64,000 nucleotides of DNA, taken from the NCBI RefSeq assembly GCF_004138325.1, contig NZ_SBLB01000002.1, forward strand, positions 620,001 to 684,000, read 5' to 3'. This document shows positions 16,834-25,842 of the stretch, piece after piece (position 1 is the first letter of the stretch; every line of letters begins with the position of its first letter). Both the position numbers and the translations under genes were made by a program. Origin of the DNA: Spirosoma sordidisoli (GTDB taxonomy: Bacteria > Bacteroidota > Bacteroidia > Cytophagales > Spirosomataceae). The notes under the pieces were generated by a model, which saw nothing but the letters and a program-made list of their open reading frames with translations, was not told the DNA's origin and ran no database searches.

Positions 16834-19800
16834 TTAGAAACCAACGTTCAGACCAAACAGGACGGTTTTGGCCGCCGGGTAGCTGGCGTAATCAAAACCC
16901 TGGCTCCGGCTGTCCTGCCCGAACCGGTTCACCTCCGGATCGTAGCCCGAGTAGTTGGTAAACGTGAGAATGTTTTGCGCGCTGGCATAGACCCGCAGCG
17001 ATTGAATCTTCAACGTTCGCAGCACAGACTGGGGCAGGTTATAGGCCAGCTGAATGTTCTTGAGCCGCAGGTAGGAGCCGTCTTCGATCTGCCGGGTTGA
17101 GATCCGGTTGGCGGGGCGGGTAGTCGATGCTCTGGGGATATCGGTGTTCGTATTGGTGGGCGTCCAGCGGTTCAGCACATCGCGCGACTGGTTGTTGGTG
17201 CCGTTCAGATACTCCAGCTCGAAGCGGTTGGCATTCATGATGTCATTGCCGTAGACACCCTGGAAAAATACCGTTAACTCCAGGCCGCTATAGGAGAAGG
17301 TGTTGTTGAGGCCGCCCAGCAGTTTGGGTTGAGCGCGTCCAATGATGGTTCGGTCATTATCATCAATTTTCTTGTCGCCGTTCAGATCGGCATACCGACG
17401 ATCGCCGGGTCGGCGGGCCTGCGGGTCGGCGATGGCCGCCAGTTCATCCGGGTTTTGATAGAGCCCGTCGGTCACGTAGCCATAAAACGAGCCCAGCGGT
17501 TCGCCCACCCGGATAATACCCGAGCTGAGATTCTGACCGATGTTGGCCACCTGCCCGGCAAAAATCTGCGGTACACCGCCAATGTCCAGCACCTTGTTCT
17601 GATTCGTAGCCAGGTTGAGGTCGGTCGACCACTTAAAGGCTTTAGTAAGGTTCCGCGAGGTGATGCTCAGTTCAAAGCCCCGGTTCTCGACCCGCCCCAG
17701 GTTACGGATTGCGCTCGAATAGCCCGATGTGCTGGGAATCGTCACGCTCAGCAGCAGATCCTTCGTCCGTTTGAGATAGGCATCGGCCGTAATGATAATC
17801 CGGTTGTTGAACAGCCCCAGATCAATACCCATGTCGGCCTGGGTGGTCGTTTCCCAGGAGAGGTCAGGATTGGCAATCTGCGACGGACCGATACCCGTCG
17901 ATACGCCGTTTCCGAACACATAATTCTGCGTGCCGAGCAGGGAGTAGGCCGGGTAGTTGCCAATACCGTCCTGGTTGCCCGTGGAGCCGTAGGTAGCCCG
18001 CACCTTCAGATCGTTGATAACGGCGTTGTTGCGCAGAAACGCTTCTTCGCTGGCCCGCCAGGCCAGAGCTACCGACGGAAAATAGCCGTACCGTTTGTTG
18101 GCGCCGAAGCGACTCGACCCGTCGACCCGGAACGAGGCCGTGAGCAGGTATTTGTCTTTATAGCCGTAATTAACCCTCGACAGATAGGACTCCAGCCCCC
18201 AGGTGCCTATGCCCGACGAAGGCGTAAGCGGTACCGAACCCGCCCCCAGATTGCCTGTTCCGAGATTATCGTTGACGAAGTTGCGGGCCGAAGCATTGTT
18301 GCTTTCGCTACGGCTGGCCTGCTGTGTATAGCCAACCAGCGCCCCAACGCTGTGTACACTGGCAAACGTTCGGTTATAGGTCAGCAGGTTTTCGTTAAGC
18401 CAGGTTACGGCCTGGCTGTTGAACAGCGACGCCACACCACCCTGGGCCAGGCCGCTGGCTACCGAACGGGGCAGGTACGAGTCCTGCTTTTGCAGAATGG
18501 CATCGATCCCCAGCAGAACGCGCAGGCTCAGTCCTTCAATAATCTGGTAGTCGCCGAACACGTTCCCGAATGTCCGGAAAGCGGTGTTTCGGTTTTTGCT
18601 GTCCCGGGCCAGCGCCACCGGGTTGTCGGCGGTGAAGTTCAGCGCGGGACTTGTAAGCAGGTACGTACCGTCGGGGTTCGTTACGGGCAGGATGGGCGGA
18701 AACTGCAGGGCGGCTATGGTGACCAGACCCGCACTGCCCAGGTCGCCGTCGGTACGGGACTGGTTGGTGACCGTGCGGTTTACGGTCAGACTGTTGCCTA
18801 TTTTGAGCCGATCGGTGAGCCTGCGATCCAGATTGATGCGGAACGAGTACCGGTCGAAATCCGAGTTGACCACGATGCCACCCTGTTTGAAATACCCACC
18901 CGCTATGGCGTACTGCGTCCGTTCATCGCCCCCGCTGATCGAAAGCTGATAGTTCTGAATCGGAGCGTCCTGATAGATCTGATTCTGCCAGTCGGTTCCT
19001 TCGCCAAAAGCGTTGACCTGATCCGGTGTGTAGACCGGGTTCCGGCCCTCGTTGGTGTTGGCATCGTTTACAAACTGTGCATATTCCCGACCGTTGAGAA
19101 CCGGGTACTTGCGACGAACCGACTGGATGCCGTAGTAACTGTCGAAGTTAATGACTGATCGGCCGGCTTTGCCGCGCTTGGTCGTGATGATTACCACGCC
19201 ATTGGCACCCCGCGACCCATAGATGGCGGTTGAACTGGCGTCTTTCAGCACGGAGATCGACTCTATATCGCTGGGGTTGAGCGTACTCAACACGTTGAAG
19301 CTGGACCCGCTGCCTGCCCCGTCGTTTTTGAACGGAATTCCGTCGATGACGTACAGCGGTTCATTGTCGCCCTGGATCGAGTTGCCACCCCGAATCCGGA
19401 TGGTGGTTGCGCTGCCCGGAGCTCCCGAGTTCTGGGTAATCTGTACGCCCGCAGCCCGACCCTGCAACGACTGGTCGAGCGACGTGACCGCCACCTTACG
19501 AATTTCTTCTACCGGCACCGTAGCGACCGAACCAGTCAGGTCGCTCTTTTTCACCTGCCCATACCCGACCACCACAACTTCGTTCAGGGTCTTATCGCCG
19601 ACCGTCAGGACCACATCGACGGTGGTTCGATTACCAGCCGCGACCTCCTGCCGTTCGTAGCCGACAAAGCTGAACACCAGGGTAGTGCTGCTGCCTTCCG
19701 GTACGGACAGCTGATAGTTGCCGTTGACGTCGGTTGTGGTGCCACGGGTGCTGCCTTTTACCACAACGCTGACGCCGGGCAGTGCTTCGCCTTTTTCGGC

Positions 19801-20256
19801 ATCGGTTACCCGCCCCCGGATGGTTACGTCGGCGGGGGCCGTGATTGAACGCGTCTGGAGCCGATCAGGTACCGGCACCGACGACTGCCCGGCTTCGGTC
19901 CGACGCAGCAGAATACGCGTGCCCACCACCTCGTAGGCAATGTTAAGGGGGCCCAGCAGCGTGTTCAGCACGTTAATCAGTTTCTCGTTGGTAGCGCGTA
20001 CGGTTACCAGCTGTCGGGCCGGAATGGTGTTGGAGCTGTAAACAAACCGGATGTCGGCCTGTTTCTCCAGCTCACTGAGTACGCTGCGAACCTGCGCCGA
20101 CTCCCGCTGTATTGTCACGCCCCGGTTTAGTATGTCCTGGGCGCGGGCACCGTCGGCCAGCGAGAGACCCGCAAAGAGACCGGATAAAAACAACTGAATG
20201 AACGTCTGCCGGAGCGTTCTCGACAGCAGCCGAAGAAGTAGCCATTTTGATTGCAT
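16834..20256 (-). CDS. SusC/RagA family TonB-dependent transporter with STN domain
   Basis: A 1140-residue outer-membrane TonB-dependent importer. In order: signal region to about residue 40, an STN (secretin/TonB short N-terminal) domain at about 50-115, a carboxypeptidase-D-like regulatory domain at about 145-225 (GRVTDAEKGEALPGVSVVVKG), the SusC plug with the signature LNEVVVVGYG and ESISVLKDASSTAIYGSRGA, and the long beta barrel ending in V-L-F-G-L-N-V-G-F. The STN domain is known in FecA-type transducers to contact the FecR protein in the periplasm, which agrees with the FecR gene 38 bases upstream. Its SusD partner follows directly. Confidence 0.96.
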   Translation of the reverse strand: MQSKWLLLRLLSRTLRQTFIQLFLSGLFAGLSLADGARAQDILNRGVTIQRESAQVRSVLSELEKQADIRFVYSSNTIPARQLVTVRATNEKLINVLNTLLGPLNIAYEVVGTRILLRRTEAGQSSVPVPDRLQTRSITAPADVTIRGRVTDAEKGEALPGVSVVVKGSTRGTTTDVNGNYQLSVPEGSSTTLVFSFVGYERQEVAAGNRTTVDVVLTVGDKTLNEVVVVGYGQVKKSDLTGSVATVPVEEIRKVAVTSLDQSLQGRAAGVQITQNSGAPGSATTIRIRGGNSIQGDNEPLYVIDGIPFKNDGAGSGSSFNVLSTLNPSDIESISVLKDASSTAIYGSRGANGVVIITTKRGKAGRSVINFDSYYGIQSVRRKYPVLNGREYAQFVNDANTNEGRNPVYTPDQVNAFGEGTDWQNQIYQDAPIQNYQLSISGGDERTQYAIAGGYFKQGGIVVNSDFDRYSFRINLDRRLTDRLKIGNSLTVNRTVTNQSRTDGDLGSAGLVTIAALQFPPILPVTNPDGTYLLTSPALNFTADNPVALARDSKNRNTAFRTFGNVFGDYQIIEGLSLRVLLGIDAILQKQDSYLPRSVASGLAQGGVASLFNSQAVTWLNENLLTYNRTFASVHSVGALVGYTQQASRSESNNASARNFVNDNLGTGNLGAGSVPLTPSSGIGTWGLESYLSRVNYGYKDKYLLTASFRVDGSSRFGANKRYGYFPSVALAWRASEEAFLRNNAVINDLKVRATYGSTGNQDGIGNYPAYSLLGTQNYVFGNGVSTGIGPSQIANPDLSWETTTQADMGIDLGLFNNRIIITADAYLKRTKDLLLSVTIPSTSGYSSAIRNLGRVENRGFELSITSRNLTKAFKWSTDLNLATNQNKVLDIGGVPQIFAGQVANIGQNLSSGIIRVGEPLGSFYGYVTDGLYQNPDELAAIADPQARRPGDRRYADLNGDKKIDDNDRTIIGRAQPKLLGGLNNTFSYSGLELTVFFQGVYGNDIMNANRFELEYLNGTNNQSRDVLNRWTPTNTNTDIPRASTTRPANRISTRQIEDGSYLRLKNIQLAYNLPQSVLRTLKIQSLRVYASAQNILTFTNYSGYDPEVNRFGQDSRSQGFDYASYPAAKTVLFGLNVGF

Positions 20257-20294
20257 AATAAATCAGGTAAGGAGTTGGGTAAGGGGCGGGGTGC

Positions 20295-21296
20295 TCAGCG
20301 GCAGCCGTCGCCATTGATAAAAATGACCGTGCCGCGCTGCTCGTACGAAGCCCCAACCGACCGGCATAACAAGTCGAGTTGGGTATGAAGGGCAAGCTCG
20401 TTTAGGTCGGCCGTTAATCGACAGCGCATCAGTTGGCTGTTTTCAAGGACGATCTCAATACCGTAGGCACTTTGGAGGGCACTGATCACATCGTTGAGCG
20501 GGGTATCGTCAAACACCATCGTTTGCCGGTGGGCAGGCGGATTGACGGGCGTCGGTGCGTCGGTAAGCCCCGGCAGCAGCTTTTTCGTTGACTTGTCGAA
20601 CGTGACCTTCTGGTTCGGCGTCAGAATGACCCCGTTGCGTCGGCGGGGGGCGTTCCGTTCGGCTTCGTAAACCGACACGCGCCCGGTCCGGACCAGCACC
20701 TCGATGGCGGGGGCATCATCGTACGACTTAATCGTGAAGCTTGTGCCCAGCACCTCGGTTACCAGATCGCCGGTATGGACCAGGAACGGCTTGGTCAGAT
20801 TCCGCTTTACGGCAAAAAACGCTTCGCCCCGCAGCAGAATGCTCCGGGTTTTATTGCCGAAATGCTCCGGGTAGCTCACGCTGCTGTTCGGTTTCAGCAC
20901 CACGAGGCTACCGTCTTCGAGCGTAATGGTCTGGGGTTTGGCCGAGGTGTTTTTAACGTCGATCACCCCGCGCAGATGAGCAGGCTGATCGGCCAGGGCC
21001 GACCCGGAGTAGGCCGACCATCGCCACCAGCTGCCCACCGCCAGCAGCAGAACCGTAGCGGCCATACCGGCCCACAGCCGGCGATTATAAAGGATGCGAA
21101 CAGGCGGACGGGTCGTCCTGGCCGCTATCCGTTGCCAGAGGTGCTGACTCGTGGCCGACTCTTCGGCGGCAGACAGGGCGGGGGGGGCGTGGGTCAGGGT
21201 TTGATCGGCCCATTCCTGCATCAGTCGCTCTTCTTCGGGCGTACAATCGCCCTGCAGGTATTTTCGGGCCAGTTCCTGAAAGTCGTGCTGGGTCAT
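20295..21296 (-). CDS. FecR family anti-sigma factor
   Basis: FecR proteins hold an ECF sigma factor at the inner membrane and release it when the outer-membrane transducer signals. Residues 1-70 form the cytoplasmic sigma-binding part, with an N-terminal helix (ARKYLQGDCTPEEERLMQEW); about 72-92 are a membrane helix; the periplasmic part has the FecR domain (ITLEDGSLVVLKPNSSVSYP, RSILLRGEAFFAV, VEVLGTSFTIKSY) and a C-terminal DUF4974-like domain (FDDTPLNDVISALQSAYGIEI). It starts 12 bases after the sigma gene and is followed by SusC. Confidence 0.95.
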   Translation of the reverse strand: MTQHDFQELARKYLQGDCTPEEERLMQEWADQTLTHAPPALSAAEESATSQHLWQRIAARTTRPPVRILYNRRLWAGMAATVLLLAVGSWWRWSAYSGSALADQPAHLRGVIDVKNTSAKPQTITLEDGSLVVLKPNSSVSYPEHFGNKTRSILLRGEAFFAVKRNLTKPFLVHTGDLVTEVLGTSFTIKSYDDAPAIEVLVRTGRVSVYEAERNAPRRRNGVILTPNQKVTFDKSTKKLLPGLTDAPTPVNPPAHRQTMVFDDTPLNDVISALQSAYGIEIVLENSQLMRCRLTADLNELALHTQLDLLCRSVGASYEQRGTVIFINGDGCR

Positions 21297-21308
21297 AACG
21301 AGAGTGGG

Positions 21309-21866
21309 TTAGTTGTTGGTGTGATAGGCTTTCAGCTGCTCCTTGAGAACTTTGAGCGATTTGGTGATGTGGTACTCAACGGCCTTCTCCGACAGGTTTA
21401 ACCGGTCGGCGATGGCTTTGACCGACTGCCCGTCGAACCGGCTCATGCGGAAGATCTCCCCTGATTTTTCGGGCAGTTTTTTCATGGCGTCGTCAACGGC
21501 CCTGGCCAGATCGGTAAACTGAACCTGATCGTCGGTGCCGAACGACTGCCGGATCTCGTGCAAAATCAGGTACTCCTGAAATTTGCGGTGTGTGATTTGA
21601 TCTTTAAGGTAGTTGGTCGATGCGTAGCGGATCGCCACGATCAGGTAGGAGCTCAGGTGCCGGATGGTCAGCTGGTCGCGCCGGTGCCATAGGTTTTCGA
21701 AGAGGTTCTGCACCAGCTCTTCGGCTTCTTCGCGCGTTCCCGTTTGCTGGAAGGCCACATTGTACAGCTTGTACCAGTACCGCCGGTATATTTCTTCGAA
21801 GGCCCGGGCATGACCCTTCTGGAGCCAGCTGACCAACTCGTCATCGCTGCTTTGACTACTAATCAT
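21309..21866 (-). CDS. ECF-type RNA polymerase sigma-70 factor
   Basis: A 185-residue ECF sigma factor of the FecI-like Bacteroidota group. Region 2 is at about residues 20-85 (FEEIYRRYWYKLYNVAFQQTG, EEAEELVQNLFENLW) and region 4 at about 125-180, with the helix-turn-helix (GQSVKAIADRLNLSEKAVEYH). It is the first gene of the FecR/SusC/SusD/oxidoreductase run and should direct transcription of SusCD when the cognate ligand is present. I found no TAnnTTTG box right before it. Confidence 0.95.
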   Translation of the reverse strand: MISSQSSDDELVSWLQKGHARAFEEIYRRYWYKLYNVAFQQTGTREEAEELVQNLFENLWHRRDQLTIRHLSSYLIVAIRYASTNYLKDQITHRKFQEYLILHEIRQSFGTDDQVQFTDLARAVDDAMKKLPEKSGEIFRMSRFDGQSVKAIADRLNLSEKAVEYHITKSLKVLKEQLKAYHTNN

Positions 21867-21958
21867 ACGAGAGGTAGGGTAGGAGATACGCTGCGTTTAC
21901 ATAGAGTCAATCTAGCGCGGAAAATCCCTAAATGATTGTAAGAAAAAATTGATAAATG

Positions 21959-21996
21959 CAAAAAGCCCTCCGCTATCGGGTAGCAGAGGGCTTTTG
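21959..21996 (-). terminator. Rho-independent terminator after the thioredoxin-like gene
   Basis: Read on the minus strand, a 12-bp stem (AGCCCTCTGCTA / TAGCGGAGGGCT, five-base loop) is followed by T residues. It lies 24 bases past the stop at 22020 and separates that gene from the sigma-factor locus. Confidence 0.9.
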
Positions 21997-22019
21997 TCAG
22001 GGGTGTGTCAGACTGTCTA

Positions 22020-23177
22020 CTAGCGGGATACGCCGAGTCCTCTGGCTTTCTGAGCCGCTTTCTGGGCGTCGTCGGTTTTGCCGCTTCGGCGGTAGGCGGT
22101 GGCCAGTTCGGTATACAAGTCGGCCTGCTCTTTGGCGCTGGGCTTCAGCGCCAGCGCTTTGTTGATCCACTTAACAACCGTTGGCGCATCGGTAGCGTCG
22201 GGGCTCGACCGGTTAAAAAGACGCGAGATGTACAGATACTCGGGTACCGACAACTGATTGGCGCTTACCTGGTCGTCCATGCGATCTACGGCTTTTGCCG
22301 TCTGCTTAGCCCGGAAATAGGCGTTGACTTCGGGCAGCAGGGTGCGATTAGCAGCCACCTTCGGGTCGATACCTATCTTGACCAGCCCCTGGCGAACATC
22401 CAGAATTTTGCCGATTGGGAACTGGGCTCCGCGTCCGCTATACAGCGACGACATCAGGATGTTTTCGGCTACCTGTCGGGTTGGTTCAGCGCCGTAGGCC
22501 TTCCGGTACTGGTCGAGGTGACTCAGCATGTACTGAAACATCGGATTCTCATGGTCGAGGACCAGCTTCTGCAGCGCCAGCCAGTTCGTCTGGTTCGCAA
22601 AGGTGGACGGCGATTGCTGGCGGGCGTAGTCGTTCATAGCGGCTATGTTGGCCACCGTATCTTTGGTTACCCGGCCAAGCATGGCGTAGTCGATCAGGAA
22701 ATTAGGCGACTGTTCGCCCTGCTGATACCTCGACTTCATGGTCTGGCTGCGTACCTGCGGATTCAGGGCGTTGGTACCATGCCGGATTACCTCGTCGGTC
22801 GAGTTATTGCTGAGCGCGAAGTGCATCAGGTTCTGCTGCGGATCGAAATACAGGAATAGCGGCAGCGATGGCACAAACAGTCGGCGGCTATCCAGGAAGG
22901 CCCGCGTTGAAGGCAGACCGATGTCCAGCTTGGTACTGATGAACTTGCCGTTATAGAACTTACCCACCCGGGCGTCGGCCAGCGTCGGTATGAAACTTTC
23001 GCAGACATGGCAGGTCGGCGAAAAAATCTCGACGAACACCGGCTTGCCCGTACGGCGGGCTTCCTGAAAGACAGCAGCAATCGGTGAGGTCCGGAACTGA
23101 ATTCCTGCTTTTTGAGCCGTAGCGACAGAAACCAGCAGGGCCTGAGCCGCCAGAAGAACGACTAAAATCTTTTTCAT
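22020..23177 (-). CDS. Exported thioredoxin-fold protein with helical C-terminal repeats
   Basis: A 385-residue periplasmic protein: signal peptide (MKKILVVLLAAQALLVSVATAQ), then a thioredoxin-like domain with C-x-x-C at Cys56 and Cys59 (SPTCHVCESF), preceded by the GKPVFVEIF strand. The remaining 250 residues are helical, ending in TPR-like pairs (WINKALALKPSAKEQADLYTELATAYRRSG). It probably reduces or isomerises disulfides outside the cytoplasm, or uses the domain for binding. I chose the ATG at 23177, which starts the signal peptide; five codons above it are also open. Confidence 0.85.
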   Translation of the reverse strand: MKKILVVLLAAQALLVSVATAQKAGIQFRTSPIAAVFQEARRTGKPVFVEIFSPTCHVCESFIPTLADARVGKFYNGKFISTKLDIGLPSTRAFLDSRRLFVPSLPLFLYFDPQQNLMHFALSNNSTDEVIRHGTNALNPQVRSQTMKSRYQQGEQSPNFLIDYAMLGRVTKDTVANIAAMNDYARQQSPSTFANQTNWLALQKLVLDHENPMFQYMLSHLDQYRKAYGAEPTRQVAENILMSSLYSGRGAQFPIGKILDVRQGLVKIGIDPKVAANRTLLPEVNAYFRAKQTAKAVDRMDDQVSANQLSVPEYLYISRLFNRSSPDATDAPTVVKWINKALALKPSAKEQADLYTELATAYRRSGKTDDAQKAAQKARGLGVSR

Positions 23178-23249
23178 GAAGAACGAAATCATGTCTGTTA
23201 CAGACAGTTTCTAGCAAATTAACGACCAGATTATCCGGATCGGTACCTT

Positions 23250-23600
23250 CTACTGCTGCTTCTGTTGTTCTTTGATTTCTTCTTCGAGTCGTTTGCTCAG
23301 AACCCGGCAGGTATTCTCGATGTCAGTTGCCATTTTCTTATCGCCCGTGGCACTGATGGCTGTGTCGGCAATGCCGCTCATGATTTCGATCAGGAACCGC
23401 TTCATGTCGACTACCTCCATGTCCTTGGTCCACAGGTCGATTTTGAGGGTGCTGTTATGGTAATGATCCCAAAGCGCAATGGCAATGGCCCGGGTGTCGC
23501 TCAGGCCTTCATTTGGATTGTCGGTAGCGTCCCAGAAAATCTTTTCGGGAACGTTCTGCCCATCTAACTCAACTGAGAAATGAATATCAGACTTTTTCAT
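23250..23600 (-). CDS. gldC: Gliding motility protein GldC
   Basis: A 116-residue soluble protein whose core (KIDLWTKDMEVVDMKRFL) and start (IHFSVELDGQNVPEKIFWDA) match GldC, an accessory protein of Bacteroidota gliding. In Flavobacterium, gldC is in an operon with gldB and its exact role is unsettled. Here gldB is not adjacent; a DUF4197 gene sits 20 bases upstream in the same direction. The C-terminus is a Lys/Glu/Gln-rich helix. Confidence 0.88.
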   Translation of the reverse strand: MKKSDIHFSVELDGQNVPEKIFWDATDNPNEGLSDTRAIAIALWDHYHNSTLKIDLWTKDMEVVDMKRFLIEIMSGIADTAISATGDKKMATDIENTCRVLSKRLEEEIKEQQKQQ

Positions 23601-23620
23601 GGGCGCAAAGTTACGCAGCC

Positions 23621-24391
23621 CTACCGACTCCCAAACACTCGTTTTAAAATCTCCGACACCCGGGCAGCCGGATTTTCGCGGATTCGCTTCTCTTCCTGAG
23701 CTACCAGGATGAATAGTCCGTCAACGGCTTTATTGGTGGCATACTGGGTCAGGTTCGGGTTTACTTTCTGCACAAACGGAAGCTTGTTGTAGGTCGTTAC
23801 CAGATCGCTGTAGTAGCGGGTTGCCTGGTTTTTCTTCAGCGTGCTGTCGATAATAGGCGTGAACTCGGTCACCAGCTGCTGGCCCGATGTTCGGCGCAGA
23901 TACTGAGTAGCGGCATCGTTCTGGCCGCGCAGAATGGTAACGGCATCGCCAATGCTCATGGAGGTGATGGCCTTCAAGAAAATGGGTTTGGCTACTTTGG
24001 CTCCGTCTTCTGCCGCCCGGTTCAGCGATAGCTCAAACTGGTCGACCTGCTTGTTGAAACCCAGCTGCCGCAGCCGGGCTGCCACTTTCTGCGCTTCGGG
24101 CGGGAACGCGATCCGGAGGAGGGGATTCCTGAAATAGCCGTCGGTAGCCGAGGCCTGATCGGCACCTTTGCTGATGCCGACCCGCAGGGCCTCGCGCAGA
24201 CCCGTGGCGATATCGCTGTTGGTCAGGCTCCCTCCCGATGTGCCGGGCGTCAGCACCTGATCGAGTACCTGTCCAAATATTGTTTTGCGTGGCTTCTGTG
24301 GCTGCGACTGCTGACCAGTTGTATCCTGGGCCGACGCAGGCTGGATAAATAAGGGGGCCAGGCAAACCCCCAGCCAGATCATCTTGTTCAT
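23621..24391 (-). CDS. DUF4197 domain exported protein
   Basis: A 256-residue protein with a signal peptide (MNKMIWLGVCLAPLFIQPASA) and a DUF4197 domain across most of the mature part (GLREALRVGISKGADQAS, DGYFRNPLLRIAFPPEAQKV, PYRSDLVTTYNKLP-like stretch, then NKAVDGLFILVAQEEKRIRE). The domain is all helical and its function is not known. I used the ATG at 24391; the open frame continues 39 codons upstream through AT-rich intergenic repeats. gldC follows 20 bases later and is likely co-transcribed. Confidence 0.88.
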   Translation of the reverse strand: MNKMIWLGVCLAPLFIQPASAQDTTGQQSQPQKPRKTIFGQVLDQVLTPGTSGGSLTNSDIATGLREALRVGISKGADQASATDGYFRNPLLRIAFPPEAQKVAARLRQLGFNKQVDQFELSLNRAAEDGAKVAKPIFLKAITSMSIGDAVTILRGQNDAATQYLRRTSGQQLVTEFTPIIDSTLKKNQATRYYSDLVTTYNKLPFVQKVNPNLTQYATNKAVDGLFILVAQEEKRIRENPAARVSEILKRVFGSR

Positions 24392-24418
24392 GCAATGGAT
24401 CGTTTTTATGTACTTTTG
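24384..24418 (+). promoter_or_regulatory. Candidate cinA promoter
   Basis: TACTTTTG at 24411-24418 matches TAnnTTTG, with TTG at 24384-24386 as a possible -33 element 24 bases upstream. Transcription would begin near 24425, giving a leader of about 110 bases that contains a pair of inverted AATGAATAATG repeats. Confidence 0.4.
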
Positions 24419-24536
24419 ACCATCAAGAATGAATAATGTAAAGTGGACGGTGATGAAATTTTTCAGGCTGGCTGCTTCAGCGCCCTGACCAGTCATCACG
24501 AACCCCATTATTCATTACGTATTTATTCATTACTCT

Positions 24537-25790
24537 ATGACCAACACCATCCGTGCCGAAGTGGTTACGATCGGCGACGAAATTCTGTTCGGACAAATCA
24601 CCGATACCAATACCCAGTGGATAGGCACCGAGCTGACGAACATCGGCATCCGGATCGTACGGAAGTCGTCGGTTGGCGATCAGGCCAAGGCCATTCTCGA
24701 GGTGCTGCACGAAGCCCACCAGCGCGCCGATGTTATTCTGATTACCGGCGGTCTGGGACCTACCAAAGATGATATCACCAAGAAAACCCTCTGCGATTAT
24801 TTTGGCGTAAACCTGGTCCGGAACCCCGAGGCCCTGGCGCTGGTCACGGGCTTCTTTGAGAAGCGGGGCCGCGAAATGACCGATCTGAACCGGGGGCAGG
24901 CCGATCTGCCCGCCAACGCGGTTTATCTTCAGAACGACTGGGGTACCGCCCCGGGCATGTGGTTCGAGCACGAAGGCCGGGTGTACGTCTCCCTGCCGGG
25001 CGTTCCGTTCGAGATGAAGCACCTGATGACGAACCGGGTGTTACCTCGGCTGCTCAGCCATTTTCAGACGCCAATTATCAGGCATAAGATGATCCTGACG
25101 GCTGGTATCGGTGAGTCGTTCCTGGCCGAACGGATTGCCAGCTGGGAAGACTCGTTGCCCCCGCATATCCGACTGGCCTATTTGCCGAGCTTCGGCGGGG
25201 TCCGGCTCCGGCTGACGGCAACCGGCGTCGACAATGATACGCTGGGCCGGGAACTCGACGAACAGGTAGCGCTAGTGCTGCCCCAGATACAACAGCACGT
25301 GTACGGCTATGACGACGAAACCCTCGAAAGCGTGGTTGGCCGAATACTGACCGAGAGGCAGCTCACGCTGGCCACGGCCGAGAGTTGTACCGGTGGCTAC
25401 GTAGCTTCGCGCATTACCAGTGTGCCGGGGTCTTCAGCCTATTTCCTGGGCAGTATCGTAAGCTACAGCAATGAGGTGAAAATAAACCAGCTGGGCGTAA
25501 AACCGGAAACCCTGCAACAGGTCGGTGCGGTCAGTGAAGAAACCATCCGGCAAATGGCGGAGGGCGTTCGACAGGCGTTGCAGGCAAACGTAGGCATAGC
25601 CACCAGCGGTATAGCCGGCCCCGACGGAGGCACCCCCGACAAACCCGTCGGCACGGTCTGGATTGCGGTCGCCACCGGGCAGCGCATCACGACCCGCCTG
25701 CTCAAACTGGGGCAATACCGCGATCAGAATATTCAACTAACCACAACCTATCTGCTAAATTTGCTGCGGGAAGAATTACTTAACCAGTAG
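24537..25790 (+). CDS. cinA: CinA family nicotinamide-nucleotide amidohydrolase
   Basis: A 417-residue two-domain CinA. The N-terminal molybdopterin-binding-like domain (residues about 5-170) shows VTIGDEILFGQITDTN and ITGGLGPTKDDITK; the C-terminal CinA domain (about 255-415) shows TLATAESCTGGYVASRIT and ATSGIAGPDGGTPDKPVGT. The C-terminal domain deamidates NMN in pyridine-nucleotide salvage, and the N-terminal domain has ADP-ribose pyrophosphatase activity in studied members. It is the first of three plus-strand genes; a short palindrome separates it from the E2 gene. Confidence 0.95.
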   Translation: MTNTIRAEVVTIGDEILFGQITDTNTQWIGTELTNIGIRIVRKSSVGDQAKAILEVLHEAHQRADVILITGGLGPTKDDITKKTLCDYFGVNLVRNPEALALVTGFFEKRGREMTDLNRGQADLPANAVYLQNDWGTAPGMWFEHEGRVYVSLPGVPFEMKHLMTNRVLPRLLSHFQTPIIRHKMILTAGIGESFLAERIASWEDSLPPHIRLAYLPSFGGVRLRLTATGVDNDTLGRELDEQVALVLPQIQQHVYGYDDETLESVVGRILTERQLTLATAESCTGGYVASRITSVPGSSAYFLGSIVSYSNEVKINQLGVKPETLQQVGAVSEETIRQMAEGVRQALQANVGIATSGIAGPDGGTPDKPVGTVWIAVATGQRITTRLLKLGQYRDQNIQLTTTYLLNLLREELLNQ

Positions 25791-25824
25791 TGAATGATGA
25801 GTAGCTACCCGCCCTCATCATTCA
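25791..25824. repeat. TGAATGATGAG palindrome between cinA and the E2 gene
   Basis: A perfect 11-bp inverted repeat (TGAATGATGAG / CTCATCATTCA, 12-base loop) starts right after the cinA stop codon. Near-identical arms recur at 51370-51442 and related ones near 24427 and 7683, so this is a repeat family and not only a hairpin. There is no T-run. Confidence 0.7.
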
Positions 25825-25842
25825 TGGTTTATCATTATTTGT

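Noticed and set aside
17329-19158. A 609-codon open frame on the plus strand opposite SusC
   Set aside because: It is antisense to the conserved SusC coding sequence, has no recognisable domain, and long antisense frames are common in GC-rich genes with this codon use.
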